A stretch of DNA of 64,000 bases from Aureimonas sp. AU12 (GTDB taxonomy: Bacteria > Pseudomonadota > Alphaproteobacteria > Rhizobiales > Rhizobiaceae): positions 24,035-88,034 of the forward strand of contig NZ_BBWH01000026.1 in the NCBI RefSeq assembly GCF_001463705.1, given 5' to 3'. The notes under the pieces were generated by a model, which saw nothing but the letters and a program-made list of their open reading frames with translations, did no database searches and had not been told where the DNA came from. Positions within the stretch are counted from its first letter, which is position 1, and each line of letters begins with the position of its first letter. Positions 33,512-42,550 of this stretch are shown in pieces. The position numbers and the translations under genes were made by a program.

Positions 33512-34306
33512 TCAGAGGCTGAAAGCGTCGCGGAAGCGCTGGAGCGCCAGTTCGTCGTTGTCGAGGGGCCACGCCTCGAGGCCGATGACGCCGCGATAGC
33601 CCATGGCCTCTAGGGCGCGCGCGATGGCAGGATAGTGGATCTCGCCGGTGCCGGGCTCGTGCCGGCCGGGAACGTCGGCGACCTGAATCTCGCCGATATG
33701 GGGCAGCGCCCGGCGGCAGAGTTCGATCAGGTTCCCTTCGCCGATCTGCGCATGGTAGAGATCGAGGTTCAGTTTCAGCGATGGGCGGTTCACCGCCTCC
33801 ACCAGCGCGATCGTGTCGGCCGCCTTCGCGAAGGGTGTCCGGGGATGGTCCACCGCCTCGTTGAGATTTTCGAGGACGAAGGTGACGCCCTCGCGCTCGC
33901 CGAGATCGGCGATGCGGCGCAGCGTGTCGACGGCCTTCAGCCACATCGTCCCGGTCACGACCTCGGATTTCACCACCGGCAGGCCCTGTCCGTCGAGTCC
34001 GGTGCCGTGCAGGTTGAGGCGCGGGCAGTCCAGCTCCTTCGCCACCGGGATCGACAGGGCGGCGGTGCGCAGCAACTCGTCGGCGCCCGCGTCATCGGCG
34101 AGCGTGCCGGTGACGTAGCCGGTCATCGAGGAGAAGGTCGCGCCGGAGCGCGCGAGGCCCGCGATGTCGTGCTTCGTCCAGTCCCAGATCTCGACGAGGA
34201 AACCCGCCGCCGTCAGCCGCGCCAGCCGCTCGCTCACCGGCAGCGCGGCGAAGACCATTTCGGCGCAAACCGCCAGCGGAAACGGGCTCGAACGGGTCTC
34301 GCTCAT
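33512..34306 (-). CDS. Hydroxypyruvate isomerase-like TIM-barrel protein
   Basis: 264 aa of the xylose isomerase-like (AP endonuclease 2) superfamily, closest by pattern to hydroxypyruvate isomerase Hyi. Metal or catalytic residues show in order: Glu in FVLENLNEAVDHP, Asp and His in LNLDLYHAQIGEG, and Glu in GLEAWPLD. Hyi interconverts hydroxypyruvate and tartronate semialdehyde, but related proteins isomerise ketoses. GAGGA lies 6 nt before the ATG. It follows the AGE-like epimerase gene (103-nt gap) and is likely in one transcript with it, which hints at a sugar-isomerising role. Confidence 0.75.
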   Translation of the reverse strand: MSETRSSPFPLAVCAEMVFAALPVSERLARLTAAGFLVEIWDWTKHDIAGLARSGATFSSMTGYVTGTLADDAGADELLRTAALSIPVAKELDCPRLNLHGTGLDGQGLPVVKSEVVTGTMWLKAVDTLRRIADLGEREGVTFVLENLNEAVDHPRTPFAKAADTIALVEAVNRPSLKLNLDLYHAQIGEGNLIELCRRALPHIGEIQVADVPGRHEPGTGEIHYPAIARALEAMGYRGVIGLEAWPLDNDELALQRFRDAFSL

Positions 34307-34409
34307 CGGGCGTCCTCAACGGTCATCGCGCTTGTCCTTGTGTGTTCCAGGCCGACCGACATTCGGGCGAAAGCGAGGGGATGCCAAGCCCTCGCGCTCG
34401 CCGCCTGCG

Positions 34410-35663
34410 TCAGTCGTCCAGCCGACCGGCGCGGATGCCGACGGCGAGGCCCACCGATGGCGGCAGGAGCGGCAGGAGACAGGCCTGCAGCGCATGATAG
34501 AGGTCGGGCTTGCCGGCAAAGGGTTCGGCCTTCGGCAGATTGTCGGCGCCGAGCTGCGGATGCCAGCCGCCGTTCTCGCGGTCGATCAGGCGCAGCGCCG
34601 CGAAGTCCCAGATCCGGCGATACCAGGTCTCGTAGAGCGGATCGTCGGTGACGGCGGCGAGTGCCGCGGCCGCGGCGATGCCCTCGCAGACCGGCCACCA
34701 GTAGCGGTCCTCGATCCGGGGGCGCCCGTCCCAGCCGAGCGTGTAGACGAACCCGCCGCGGGCCGCGTCCCAGCCGTCCTCGACCGCCCGTGCGAAGAGA
34801 TGGCGCGCAGCCTCCAGCATCCACGGCGTGCGGCGCCCCTCCAGTTCCCAGAGCTGGACGAGGAGCCTCGCCCATTCCAGCCAGTGGCCGGGCGTCGTGC
34901 CGGCCGGGCGGAAGATCGGGTTGCCGTCGTAGGCCTTGTCGAGCGACCAGTCCTGCCGGAAATGCTCGGGCAGGTGCCAGTTCATCGCCCGCGCATGACG
35001 GTTGACGACGAGATCGGCGATGCGGCCGGCCATGGCGAGATAGCGGTCCTCGCCGGTCGCCTCGAACGCCGCCATCAGCGCCTCGGTCAGGTGCATGTTG
35101 GAGTTCTGGCCGCGATAGGTGTCGAAGGGCTGCCAATCCGCCGTGAACTCTTCCGCCGAGGCGCCGTGGTCCTCCTCCCAGAACCGCTCGGTGAGCACCT
35201 GCGTGACGTCGGCAAGCAGGCGGGGGGCGTCGGGATGCCCGGCCATGAGGGCGCTGGAGGCCGCGAGCAGCACGAAGGCGTGGCCGTAGGCCTGCTTCTT
35301 GTCGTCCACCGGACCGTTGCGGTCGAAGCTCCAGACATAGCCGCCGTTCGCGGGGTCGCGGTGGCGCTCCCAAAGCGCGCGCATGCCGTGGTCGACGATC
35401 GCCATGGCGCCCGGCCGGCCCATCATCGCGGCGAGCGCGAAGCCATGAACGAGGCGGGTCGTCGTGTGCAGCTCCGTCGGATCCGCTTGGCCGGTCGGCC
35501 GGCCGTCGGTGCCCGGGATGGAGAAGCCGCCCTCGGGATCGACGCTCGCGCCCTCGAAGAAGCGCAGGAGATCGTCCGCCTCCTGCCGCAGCCAGCGCCG
35601 ATGGGCGCTCAGCGAAAGCCATTTGGGCTCGGGAAGACCGGCGGCGGCGTGCGATGGATGCAA
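34410..35663 (-). CDS. N-acylglucosamine 2-epimerase (AGE) family sugar epimerase/isomerase
   Basis: 417 aa with the (alpha/alpha)6 barrel of the AGE/YihS/mannose isomerase family. Conserved pieces include GGFSIPGTDGRPT, TTTRLVHGFALAAMMG, KQAYGHAFVLLAAS, NSNMHLTEALMAAFEATGE and the C-terminal GGWHPQLGADNLPK, with His residues in the barrel centre acting as base and acid. It most resembles the aldose-ketose isomerase branch rather than the GlcNAc epimerase. No ATG is suitable; a TTG at 35663 follows AAGGA by 8 nt and is chosen. It is upstream of the Hyi-like gene. Confidence 0.8.
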   Translation of the reverse strand: MHPSHAAAGLPEPKWLSLSAHRRWLRQEADDLLRFFEGASVDPEGGFSIPGTDGRPTGQADPTELHTTTRLVHGFALAAMMGRPGAMAIVDHGMRALWERHRDPANGGYVWSFDRNGPVDDKKQAYGHAFVLLAASSALMAGHPDAPRLLADVTQVLTERFWEEDHGASAEEFTADWQPFDTYRGQNSNMHLTEALMAAFEATGEDRYLAMAGRIADLVVNRHARAMNWHLPEHFRQDWSLDKAYDGNPIFRPAGTTPGHWLEWARLLVQLWELEGRRTPWMLEAARHLFARAVEDGWDAARGGFVYTLGWDGRPRIEDRYWWPVCEGIAAAAALAAVTDDPLYETWYRRIWDFAALRLIDRENGGWHPQLGADNLPKAEPFAGKPDLYHALQACLLPLLPPSVGLAVGIRAGRLDD

Positions 35664-35776
35664 GATCGGTGTCCTTGTCCTGTTCCGGCCCCCGCGCATA
35701 CCAGAGCGCGCTGCTGGCGAGAAGATCGGCCCGGTGCGCGGCCGCTCAGCTGAAGCCGGAGACCTATATGTACCAC

Positions 35777-35848
35777 TCCGCTCGAGGCCACCGTTTCGCG
35801 CTCTCCGAAGTGATCGGGGTCGCGCGCGGAACGGTGGCCTCGAGCGGA
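35777..35848. repeat. 19-bp perfect inverted repeat in the divergent promoter region
   Basis: The arm TCCGCTCGAGGCCACCGTT (35777-35795) is repeated in exact complement at 35830-35848, with 34 bases between; the inner GCGC runs could lengthen the stem. It lies between the divergent AGE-like and lactonase-like genes, just after a TATATG. It could be a long leader hairpin, a cruciform operator or a small palindromic element. Confidence 0.8.
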
Positions 35849-35894
35849 TGCCGCGCCAGATGCGTCGCAGGTCAACGAACAAGGACGGGCGGAC

Positions 35895-37073
35895 ATGACG
35901 CAATCGACACGGGCGGGTTGGGCTTCGGCCGCAGCGGTGGCCATGGCGGCGATGGTCGCCGCCGTTCCGGCAGCCGAGGCGCGCACCTTCGTCTACGTCT
36001 CCGCGGCGGGCGGCGGTACGGTCGACGCCTACAGGCTGGACGAGGCGAGTGGCGCGCTGGCCCCGCTCGGCAAGGTCGAGGCCGGAGCCAAGGTCGGCCC
36101 GCTCGCCGTCAGTCCGGATCGGGCGCATCTCTACGCCGCCGTCGGCGCGCAGCCCTACCGGGTCGTGACCTTCGCGATCGATCCGCAGTCGGGCGCGCTG
36201 CGCGAAAAGGCCGTCGCCGCGCTGCCCGACGCCATGCCCTACATCGCGACCGACGTGACCGGACGCCTTCTCCTCGCCGCCTCCTACGGCGGAAGCTCGC
36301 TCGCCGTCCTGCCGATCCGGGCGGACGGCCTCGTCCTCGATGGCACGCGCCAGTTCGTCCCCGCCGGCCGCAATGCGCATGCGATCGTCAACGACCGGAG
36401 CGGTCGCTATGTCTTCGTCCCCGCACTGGGCTCCGATGTCGTCGAGCAGTTCGTGCTGAATGCCCGGACAGGGATGCTCGAACCCAACGATCCGCCGTCG
36501 GTCGCGACGAAGCCGGGTCTCGGGCCCCGTCACATGGCGCTGTCGCCGGACGGCAAGGCCGTCTACGTGATCGGAGAACTGACGGGCGAGGTCGTCCACT
36601 TCACCCTCGATGCCGATAGCGGGACGCTGCGCGCGGTCGAGACCGTTTCCTTCGTGCCGCCGGAGGCCGGCCTCGAGCCCGGCATCACGCCGCCACCGCC
36701 GCCGCCCTTCGGCGTCGAGGCGTCGCCTACTGAGCCGGCCGACGACGGCCGGCCGAGGGTCTGGGCCGCCGACATCGCCGTCACGCCGAACGGCCGCTTC
36801 CTCTACGCCACCGAACGCACCCAGAGCCGGATCGCGATGATGACCGTCGCCCCCGACACCGGAACGCTTCGCCATGTCAGCGATGTGCCGACCGAGACGC
36901 AGCCGCGCGACATCGCGATTGACCCCGCCGGGCGCTACCTCGTGGCCTCCGGCGAGAAGTCGGACCGTCTGGCGGTCTACGCGATCGACGCGGACAACGG
37001 TTCCCTCACGGAGGTCGGGCGCTATCCCGTGTCCGCCGGCGCCAACTGGGTCGAGATCGTCACGCTGCCCTGA
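35895..37073 (+). CDS. Exported lactonase-like beta-propeller protein
   Basis: 392 aa with a Sec signal peptide (hydrophobic AAAVAMAAMVAAVPA, cleavage after AEA). The rest is a seven-bladed propeller of the 6-phosphogluconolactonase (YbhE/lactonase, PF10282-type) group: repeated blades such as GPLAVSPDRAHLYAAVG, AIVNDRSGRYVFVPALG, RHMALSPDGKAVYVIGE, DIAVTPNGRFLYATERTQ and RDIAIDPAGRYLVASGE. The family includes cytosolic sugar lactonases and cis,cis-muconate cycloisomerases, but a periplasmic copy suggests another lactone or a binding role. A proline run (PPPPPPF) is inserted near residue 270. AAGGA precedes the ATG. Confidence 0.82.
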   Translation: MTQSTRAGWASAAAVAMAAMVAAVPAAEARTFVYVSAAGGGTVDAYRLDEASGALAPLGKVEAGAKVGPLAVSPDRAHLYAAVGAQPYRVVTFAIDPQSGALREKAVAALPDAMPYIATDVTGRLLLAASYGGSSLAVLPIRADGLVLDGTRQFVPAGRNAHAIVNDRSGRYVFVPALGSDVVEQFVLNARTGMLEPNDPPSVATKPGLGPRHMALSPDGKAVYVIGELTGEVVHFTLDADSGTLRAVETVSFVPPEAGLEPGITPPPPPPFGVEASPTEPADDGRPRVWAADIAVTPNGRFLYATERTQSRIAMMTVAPDTGTLRHVSDVPTETQPRDIAIDPAGRYLVASGEKSDRLAVYAIDADNGSLTEVGRYPVSAGANWVEIVTLP

Positions 37074-37429
37074 CGGCCGTCTCTCCCCCCGGGGGGGTGG
37101 GCTGTTCGCTCGCGCCACTCGCGCCGTCGCCGGAAGGGGCGAGGCTGCGGACGGTCGGCTGGCGAAGACATGCGGCCCGTCGCATGATCGCGACGGGGCT
37201 CGCCTCCTGGTTCCGCTGGCGACCTGATCAGCTCAGCTCAGCTCAGGTTCGTTTCACCCGGCCGGGCCCGGCCCGACCCAGCGCACCGCGCGTCCCATCC
37301 AGCGAACCACCGACGACTCAGCACGCCGCCCGCTCCCTAAATGCAAATGTTTCGCAAGTGCAATTGACTCCTGCAAATGGTTTGCAATATCAAGGTGGCA
37401 TTGCTGAACGACGATGGGAACCTGACCGC
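37074..37429. other. 356-base gap before the metal importer operon
   Basis: It contains a CCCCCCGGGGGGG run (about 37085-37098), 3.6 copies of the 5-mer GCTCA (37228-37245) and, at its right end, the promoter and two operator-like palindromes of the sitA-like gene. An open frame runs through it in phase with sitA but lacks a ribosome site and crosses the promoter, so it is not coding. Confidence 0.6.
37342..37393 (+). promoter_or_regulatory. Promoter with two Mur/Fur-type palindromes
   Basis: TTGACT (37364-37369) is 18 bp from TATCAA (37388-37393). The spacer contains the perfect palindrome TGCAAATGGTTTGCA (37372-37386). A second, imperfect copy (TGCAAATGTTTCGCA, 37342-37356) lies 30 bp upstream, ahead of the -35. 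Such A/T-flanked TGCAAA dyads resemble Mur boxes upstream of manganese importers in Rhizobiales, so manganese-dependent repression is inferred. Confidence 0.65.
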
Positions 37430-38338
37430 ATGACGCGAACTCGCCTGGGCCTTCTGGCTGCCGCCGCTCTCGGCCTCCTCACGGCCGGTGCCGGTGCGCA
37501 GGAGCCGGCCAAGCCGTTCAAGGTCGTCACCACCTTCACGGTGATCGCCGACATGGCCCGCAACGTCGCGGGCGAGGGCGCCGAGGTCGTCTCCATCACC
37601 AAGCCGGGCGCCGAGATCCACGGCTACGAGCCGACGCCGCAGGATATCGTGCGCTCGCGCGATGCCGACCTGATCCTCTGGAACGGGCTCAACCTGGAGC
37701 GCTGGTTCGAGCAGTTCGTCGGCAATCTCGGCGAGGTGCCCTCCGCCACGGTGAGCGAGGGCATCGTCCCCATCGCGATCACCGAGGGCGATTATGAGGG
37801 CCGCGCCAATCCGCATGCCTGGATGGGTCTCGACAGCGCCATCGTCTATGTCGACAACATCCGCGACGCGCTCGCGCAGCACGATCCCGCCCATGCCGCG
37901 CTCTACGCCGCCAATGCCGAAGCCTACAAGACGCGCATCCGCGCTGCGATCGAGCCGTTGCGCGAGCGGATCGCCGGGATCCCCGAGGCCAAGCGCTGGC
38001 TCGTCACCTGCGAGGGCGCCTTCAGCTATCTCGCCCGCGACTTCGGCCTTCGCGAACTCTATCTCTGGCCGATCAATGCCGACCAGACCGGCACGCCGCG
38101 CCAAGTGCGCAAGGTCGTCGATGGCGTGCGCGAGCACCAGATCCCGGCGGTCTTCTGCGAGAGCACGGTGAGCGACGCGCCGGCGCGGCAGGTGGCGCGC
38201 GAGACCGGCGCGGCCTTCGGCGGCGTCCTCTACGTCGACAGTCTCAGCGAGAGCGACGGGCCGGTGCCGACCTATCTCGATCTCCTGCGCGTCACATCGC
38301 AGACGGTGGCCGACGGTCTCGCCCCGCGCGTCGATTGA
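37430..38338 (+). CDS. sitA: Manganese/zinc ABC transporter substrate-binding protein (SitA-like)
   Basis: 302 aa with a Sec signal peptide (cleavage near GAGAQ). It is a cluster A-I metal-binding protein, and the four metal ligands can be located: His in [12 protein letters not shown], His in [10 protein letters not shown], Glu in [15 protein letters not shown] and Asp in [12 protein letters not shown] His-His-Glu-Asp set favours manganese over zinc, which usually needs a third His and a His-rich loop; none is seen here. It is the first gene of the five-gene operon and sits behind a Mur-like operator. The upstream in-frame extension of 111 residues was rejected. Confidence 0.88.
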   Translation: MTRTRLGLLAAAALGLLTAGAGAQEPAKPFKVVTTFTVIADMARNVAGEGAEVVSITKPGAEIHGYEPTPQDIVRSRDADLILWNGLNLERWFEQFVGNLGEVPSATVSEGIVPIAITEGDYEGRANPHAWMGLDSAIVYVDNIRDALAQHDPAHAALYAANAEAYKTRIRAAIEPLRERIAGIPEAKRWLVTCEGAFSYLARDFGLRELYLWPINADQTGTPRQVRKVVDGVREHQIPAVFCESTVSDAPARQVARETGAAFGGVLYVDSLSESDGPVPTYLDLLRVTSQTVADGLAPRVD

Positions 38339-38378
38339 CCCGCCCCATCCCGCCCGACCTCTTCCCCAAGGACACCCC

Positions 38379-39200
38379 ATGCTCGACCGCGTGAGCGCCG
38401 CGACCCCGAACGAACCCGGCGGCGACGACGGGATCATGACCCGCGACGTCACCGTCACCTATCGCAACGGCCACACGGCGCTGCGCGACGCCAGCTTCGC
38501 CATTCCGCGCGGCACGGTGACGGCGCTCGTCGGCGTCAACGGCGCCGGCAAGTCGACGCTGTTCAAGGCGATCATGGGCTTCGTGAAGCCGGCGCGCGGC
38601 GAGATCCGCATTCTCGGACGCCCGATGAAACAGGCGCTGCGTGAAAATCTCGTCGCCTACGTGCCGCAGGCCGAGGAGGTCGACTGGACCTTTCCGGTCC
38701 TCGTCGAGGACGTGGTGATGATGGGACGCTATGGGCACATGGGCTTCCTGCGCCGCCCGTCGGCCGGGGACCGCGCAATGGTGGACACGGCGCTGGCGCG
38801 CGTCGGCATGGCGGATCTGCGCCGGCGTCAGATCGGCGAACTCTCCGGCGGCCAGCGCAAGCGGGTCTTCCTGGCGCGGGCGCTGGCGCAGGACGGGCAG
38901 GTCATCCTCCTCGACGAGCCCTTCACCGGCGTCGATGTCGGCACCGAGGAGCGGATCGTGGCCCTCCTCGGCGAACTGAAGCGCGAAGGCCGCGTCATGC
39001 TCGTCTCCACCCACAATCTCGCCAGCGTGCCGCAGTTCTGCGACCGGGTCGTCTTCGTCAAGGGAACGGTGCTGGCCGCCGGCCCGACCGCAACGACCTT
39101 CACCCCCGCCAATCTGGAGCGCGCCTTCGAGGGCGTCATGCGCCATTTTCCGCTCGACCTGCTCGCGCGGGCCCCGAAGCCCGAGCCGGTGCGGTCATGA
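38379..39200 (+). CDS. sitB: Manganese/zinc ABC transporter ATP-binding protein (SitB-like)
   Basis: 273 aa. Walker [11 protein letters not shown]-loop [10 protein letters not shown], signature LSGGQRKR, Walker [13 protein letters not shown] and the switch His in VSTHNLAS are all intact. The [20 protein letters not shown] segment is characteristic of the metal-importer ATPases. AAGGA precedes the ATG by 6 nt. It follows sitA by 40 nt and overlaps sitC by 4 nt. It acts on the cytoplasmic side with the two permeases. Confidence 0.92.
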   Translation: MLDRVSAATPNEPGGDDGIMTRDVTVTYRNGHTALRDASFAIPRGTVTALVGVNGAGKSTLFKAIMGFVKPARGEIRILGRPMKQALRENLVAYVPQAEEVDWTFPVLVEDVVMMGRYGHMGFLRRPSAGDRAMVDTALARVGMADLRRRQIGELSGGQRKRVFLARALAQDGQVILLDEPFTGVDVGTEERIVALLGELKREGRVMLVSTHNLASVPQFCDRVVFVKGTVLAAGPTATTFTPANLERAFEGVMRHFPLDLLARAPKPEPVRS

Positions 39201-40069
39201 TCGAGCTTCTCGTCGAGCCCTTCGGCTACGGCTACATGCGCAACGCCATGTGGGTGTCGGCCCTCGTCGGCGGCGTCTGCGCCTTTCTCTCCTGCTATCT
39301 CATGCTCAAGGGCTGGTCGCTGATCGGCGACGCGCTCAGCCATTCCGTGGTGCCGGGCGTCGCCGGCGCCTACATTCTCGGCCTGCCTTTCGCGCTCGGC
39401 GCGTTCCTCTCCGGCGGCCTTGCGGCGGGGGCGATGCTGTTCCTCAGCGACCGATCCGGTCTCAAGGCCGACGTCGTGATCGGCATCATCTTCACCGCCT
39501 TCTTCGGGCTCGGCCTCTTCCTGGTCTCGATCCATCCGATGTCGGTCAGCATCCAGACGATCACGATGGGCAACATCCTCGCGATCACGCCGGGCGACAC
39601 GCTGCAACTGGCGATCATCGGCTTCGTCTCGCTGGCGGTGCTCCTCGCCAAGTGGAAGGACCTGATGGTCACCTTCTTCGACGAGAACCACGCCCGCTCG
39701 ATCGGTCTTCGTCCCGGCCTTCTCAAGGCCGTCTACTTCACGCTCCTCTCGGCTTGCGTCGTTGCGGCGATGCAGACGGTGGGCGCCTTCCTCGTCATCG
39801 CCATGGTGGTGACGCCGGGCGCCACGGCCTATCTCCTCACTGACCGCTTCCCCCGGATGATCGCGCTCGCCGTCGCCATCGGCACGGCGACGAGCTTTCT
39901 GGGCGCCTATGCCAGCTATTTTCTCGACGGGGCGACGGGCGGGGTCATCGTCACCCTGCAGACGTTCGTCTTCCTCGCCGCCTTCGTCTTCGCGCCGCGC
40001 CATGGGTTGCTGGCGGCGCGCCGCAGGGCCGCGAACGCCCTGCGTCCAAGCGGGGAGGCGTTGTCATGA
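39197..40069 (+). CDS. sitC: Manganese/zinc ABC transporter permease (SitC-like)
   Basis: 290 aa, about eight hydrophobic helices, ABC-3 permease family. The opening [20 protein letters not shown] and the [20 protein letters not shown] segment are typical. The start overlaps sitB by ATGA at 39197-39200. It pairs with the next gene's product, which is paralogous to it, to form the inner-membrane channel. A long basic C-terminal tail follows the last helix. Confidence 0.92.
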   Translation: MIELLVEPFGYGYMRNAMWVSALVGGVCAFLSCYLMLKGWSLIGDALSHSVVPGVAGAYILGLPFALGAFLSGGLAAGAMLFLSDRSGLKADVVIGIIFTAFFGLGLFLVSIHPMSVSIQTITMGNILAITPGDTLQLAIIGFVSLAVLLAKWKDLMVTFFDENHARSIGLRPGLLKAVYFTLLSACVVAAMQTVGAFLVIAMVVTPGATAYLLTDRFPRMIALAVAIGTATSFLGAYASYFLDGATGGVIVTLQTFVFLAAFVFAPRHGLLAARRRAANALRPSGEALS

Positions 40070-40923
40070 GCCTCGAGACGCTGCTTCTGCCCTTCGAGTT
40101 TCCCTTCATGCGCAACGCCTTCCTCATCGCGGCGATGGTCGCGGTGCCCACCGCCATCCTCTCCTGCTTCCTCGTCCTCAAGGGCTGGGCGCTGATGGGC
40201 GATGCCGTCAGCCACGCCGTGGTGCCGGGTGTCGTGCTGGCCTGGATCGTCGGTCTCCCGCTCATCGTCGGGGCCTTCGCGGCCGGCATGGTCTGCGCGC
40301 TCGCCACTGGCTATCTCGCGGCCAACAGCCGGGTGAAGCAGGACACGGTGATGGGCGTGGTCTTCTCCGGCATGTTCGCCGTCGGTATCGTCCTCTACAC
40401 CGCGACGCCCACGAACGAGCATCTCGACCACATCCTGTTCGGCAACATGCTCGGCGTGGGCACGGACGATCTCCTGACCTCCGGCCTCATCGCGCTCGGG
40501 GTCACCGCGGGGCTGCTCCTCAAATGGAGGGATCTCCTGCTCCACGCCTTCGATCCCGCGCAGGCGCGCGCCTCGGGGCTGGCGACCAGGCTCCTCCACT
40601 ATGGCCTGCTGGCCGCGCTCTCGCTGACGATCGTCGCGACGCTCTCCTCGGTCGGGCTGGTGCTGGCGGTGGCGCTCCTCGTGACGCCCGGTGCCACGGC
40701 CTTCCTGCTGGTGCGCAGTTTCGCGCCGATGATGGCGGTGTCGGTCGCGGTCTGCCTCGGGGCGATGCTGTCGGGCACCTATCTCAGCTTCTTCCTCGAC
40801 AGCGCACCGGCGCCGACGATCGTCCTCGTCCTGACCGCGCTGTTCCTCGCCGCGTTCGCCCGCCGGCTTTATCGAACCCGCGCGACCTCGAGGATGGCCG
40901 GAGCCGCCGGCCCGCCCGCATGA
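40066..40923 (+). CDS. sitD: Manganese/zinc ABC transporter permease (SitD-like)
   Basis: 285 aa, paralogous to SitC: FPFMRNAFLIAAMVAV and GWALMGDAVSHAVVPGVVLA match the same positions. About eight helices. It overlaps the gene before by ATGA (40066-40069) and the gene after by ATGA (40920-40923), so the whole set sitB-sitC-sitD-orf5 is translationally coupled. With SitC it would form the manganese channel. Confidence 0.92.
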   Translation: MSLETLLLPFEFPFMRNAFLIAAMVAVPTAILSCFLVLKGWALMGDAVSHAVVPGVVLAWIVGLPLIVGAFAAGMVCALATGYLAANSRVKQDTVMGVVFSGMFAVGIVLYTATPTNEHLDHILFGNMLGVGTDDLLTSGLIALGVTAGLLLKWRDLLLHAFDPAQARASGLATRLLHYGLLAALSLTIVATLSSVGLVLAVALLVTPGATAFLLVRSFAPMMAVSVAVCLGAMLSGTYLSFFLDSAPAPTIVLVLTALFLAAFARRLYRTRATSRMAGAAGPPA

Positions 40924-41369
40924 CCGCCGGCATGGCGCGCGTGCGACGACGCCGTTGCCTGGTGCTCCTCGCAGCCGGGCTTGTCGTCATCGGGGCGGCG
41001 GCACGCGCTGATGAACCGGAGCCGCTCATTGACCCGGCGGTGCGTCTCTGCGAACACCTGATCCGCGAAGCCGTGCGCACGCGCTCGACCTATATCCGCG
41101 AGACCGTCGCCTTCGGCCGCCCGCGCGGTGGCCGCGCCTTCACCCGCATCACCTTCACCGCGCTCGCCCAGAACGGCTACCACATGCACGGCAAGGCCGA
41201 GTGCCGGTTCGACGATGCGCCGGCCACCGCCCGCGAGGCCGCGCGCTGCCCGACCTGCACCCACTACACGTTCCACAGCTTCGTCTTCGACGGCGAGGAC
41301 CTCGTCCTGCCGCAGCCCAGCCCCCGCATCAGCAGCACCGAGAGCGCACTGCCCGCCCGGGACGGCTGA
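40920..41369 (+). CDS. Small exported Cys-containing protein, fifth gene of the metal importer operon
   Basis: 149 aa. A short lead is followed by a Sec signal (MARVRRRRCLVLLAAGLVVI, cleavage near ARADE), so the product is periplasmic. The mature ~120 residues contain Cys in VRLCEHL and AECRF, and a CPTCTHYTFH cluster (CxxCxHxxxH). Such residues could bind a metal or form disulphides. I recognise no family. The ATG overlaps the sitD stop (ATGA), which strongly links it to the importer. A second Met at codon 5 is an alternative start with the same reading. Confidence 0.7.
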   Translation: MTAGMARVRRRRCLVLLAAGLVVIGAAARADEPEPLIDPAVRLCEHLIREAVRTRSTYIRETVAFGRPRGGRAFTRITFTALAQNGYHMHGKAECRFDDAPATAREAARCPTCTHYTFHSFVFDGEDLVLPQPSPRISSTESALPARDG

Positions 41370-41705
41370 CGAGCGACACGTCCGGAGAACGGCACCCGTC
41401 GAGCCCGTCCGTCGAGCCAGCGGCTCATGCAGGCGTCCGACTCTCACGCCTGCGAACTCTCATCCCCACAAGTTGCCGAGTTGCAGCACGCCGGCCGGCG
41501 TCGCGCCTGGCGGTCCGTTCGAGTGATCGCAAATCCCTCGCAGCCCAATGCCGCGAGGTGGCTTCGGCACGTCGCCTCGCCAACCGCGAAGACATCGTGC
41601 CAAAACTCGCTTGACAACTTTCGCGCCATGCCCGCAGATACAGCAGTCCGCTATTGCAGTCAGATGAACACTATAGCGGACATCAACGGCGATCAGGAGA
41701 GTGGC
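41370..41705. promoter_or_regulatory. 336-base gap before the amino-acid importer
   Basis: It should carry the importer promoter; TTGACA at 41611-41616 is a good -35, with CAGATA at 41635-41640 a weak -10. A perfect 9-bp inverted repeat, GTCCGCTAT (41646-41654) and its complement (41673-41681), with 18 bases between, lies ~25 nt before the first gene and could be an operator for the IclR regulator encoded in this cluster. No gene is seen. Confidence 0.5.
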
Positions 41706-42542
41706 ATGGATGTGAAGTCCCTTATCTGCGGTCTGGCGGCGACGACCGTCCTCGCTCTCGCGGCCACCGGTGCGCAGGCCGGCAAGCTCGAGGACGTGCT
41801 GGCGCGCGGCACGCTCGTCGTCGGCACCGGCTCGACGAATGCGCCCTGGCACTTCAAGGATGCCGGCGACACGCTGCAGGGCTTCGACATCGACGTGTCG
41901 AAGATCGTCGCCAAGGCGCTGTTCGGCGACGCCGAGAAGGTCGAGTTCGTCAACCAGTCCTCCGATGCCCGCATCCCCAACATCACCACCGGCAAGGTCG
42001 ACATGACCTGCCAGTTCATGACGGTGACGGGCGAGCGCGCGCAGCAGGTGAACTTCACCGTTCCCTACTATCGCGAGGGCGTCGGCCTGATGCTGAAGGC
42101 CGACAGCCAATATGCCGACTACGCGGCGCTGAAGGCGGCAGGCTCGTCGGTCACGGTCGCCGTGCTCCAGAACGTCTATGCTGAGGAACTGGTCCACAAG
42201 GCGCTGCCCGAGGCGAGCGTCGACCAGTACGAGAGCCAGGACCTTCTCTATCAGGCGCTGCAGTCGGGCCGCGCCGACACGGCGGCGACCGATCAGTCCT
42301 CGATCGCCTGGTACGTCACGCAGAACGCCGGCCAGTACAAGGATGCCGGCTACGGCTGGAGCCCGCAGACCTACGCCTGCGCACTGGCGCGCGGCGATCA
42401 GGACTGGCTGAACTTCGTCAACACCGCCCTGCACGAGGCGATGACCGGCGTCGAATTCGACACCTATGCCGCCTCCTACAAGGAGTGGTTCGGCAAGGAT
42501 CTGGCGCCGCCCGCGATCGGCTTCCCCGTCGAGTTCAAGTAG
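41706..42542 (+). CDS. Amino-acid ABC transporter substrate-binding protein, family 3
   Basis: 278 aa with a Sec signal peptide (LAATTVLALAATGAQA). The mature fold is that of polar amino-acid binders: RGTLVVGTGSTNAPWHFKD, GFDIDVSKIVAKALFGD, FVNQSSDARIPNITTGKVDM and the second-domain segment YQALQSGRADTAATDQSS. GGAG precedes the ATG. The usual ligand Arg in the GR.. position is replaced here by TGER, which is compatible with a carboxylate ligand. It heads an operon with two permeases, an ATPase, RidA and IclR. The solute is probably an amino acid or a related compound. Confidence 0.88.
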   Translation: MDVKSLICGLAATTVLALAATGAQAGKLEDVLARGTLVVGTGSTNAPWHFKDAGDTLQGFDIDVSKIVAKALFGDAEKVEFVNQSSDARIPNITTGKVDMTCQFMTVTGERAQQVNFTVPYYREGVGLMLKADSQYADYAALKAAGSSVTVAVLQNVYAEELVHKALPEASVDQYESQDLLYQALQSGRADTAATDQSSIAWYVTQNAGQYKDAGYGWSPQTYACALARGDQDWLNFVNTALHEAMTGVEFDTYAASYKEWFGKDLAPPAIGFPVEFK

Positions 42543-42550
42543 GCCCCGCC

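Noticed and set aside
37228..37245. GCTCA pentamer repeat as a phase-variation tract
   Set aside because: Only 3.6 copies, outside any gene and ~120 bases from the promoter; too short to be convincing.
37097..37429. 111-residue N-terminal extension of SitA
   Set aside because: It crosses the -35/-10 pair and the operator, has no ribosome site, and would bury the signal peptide that begins at the ATG at 37430.
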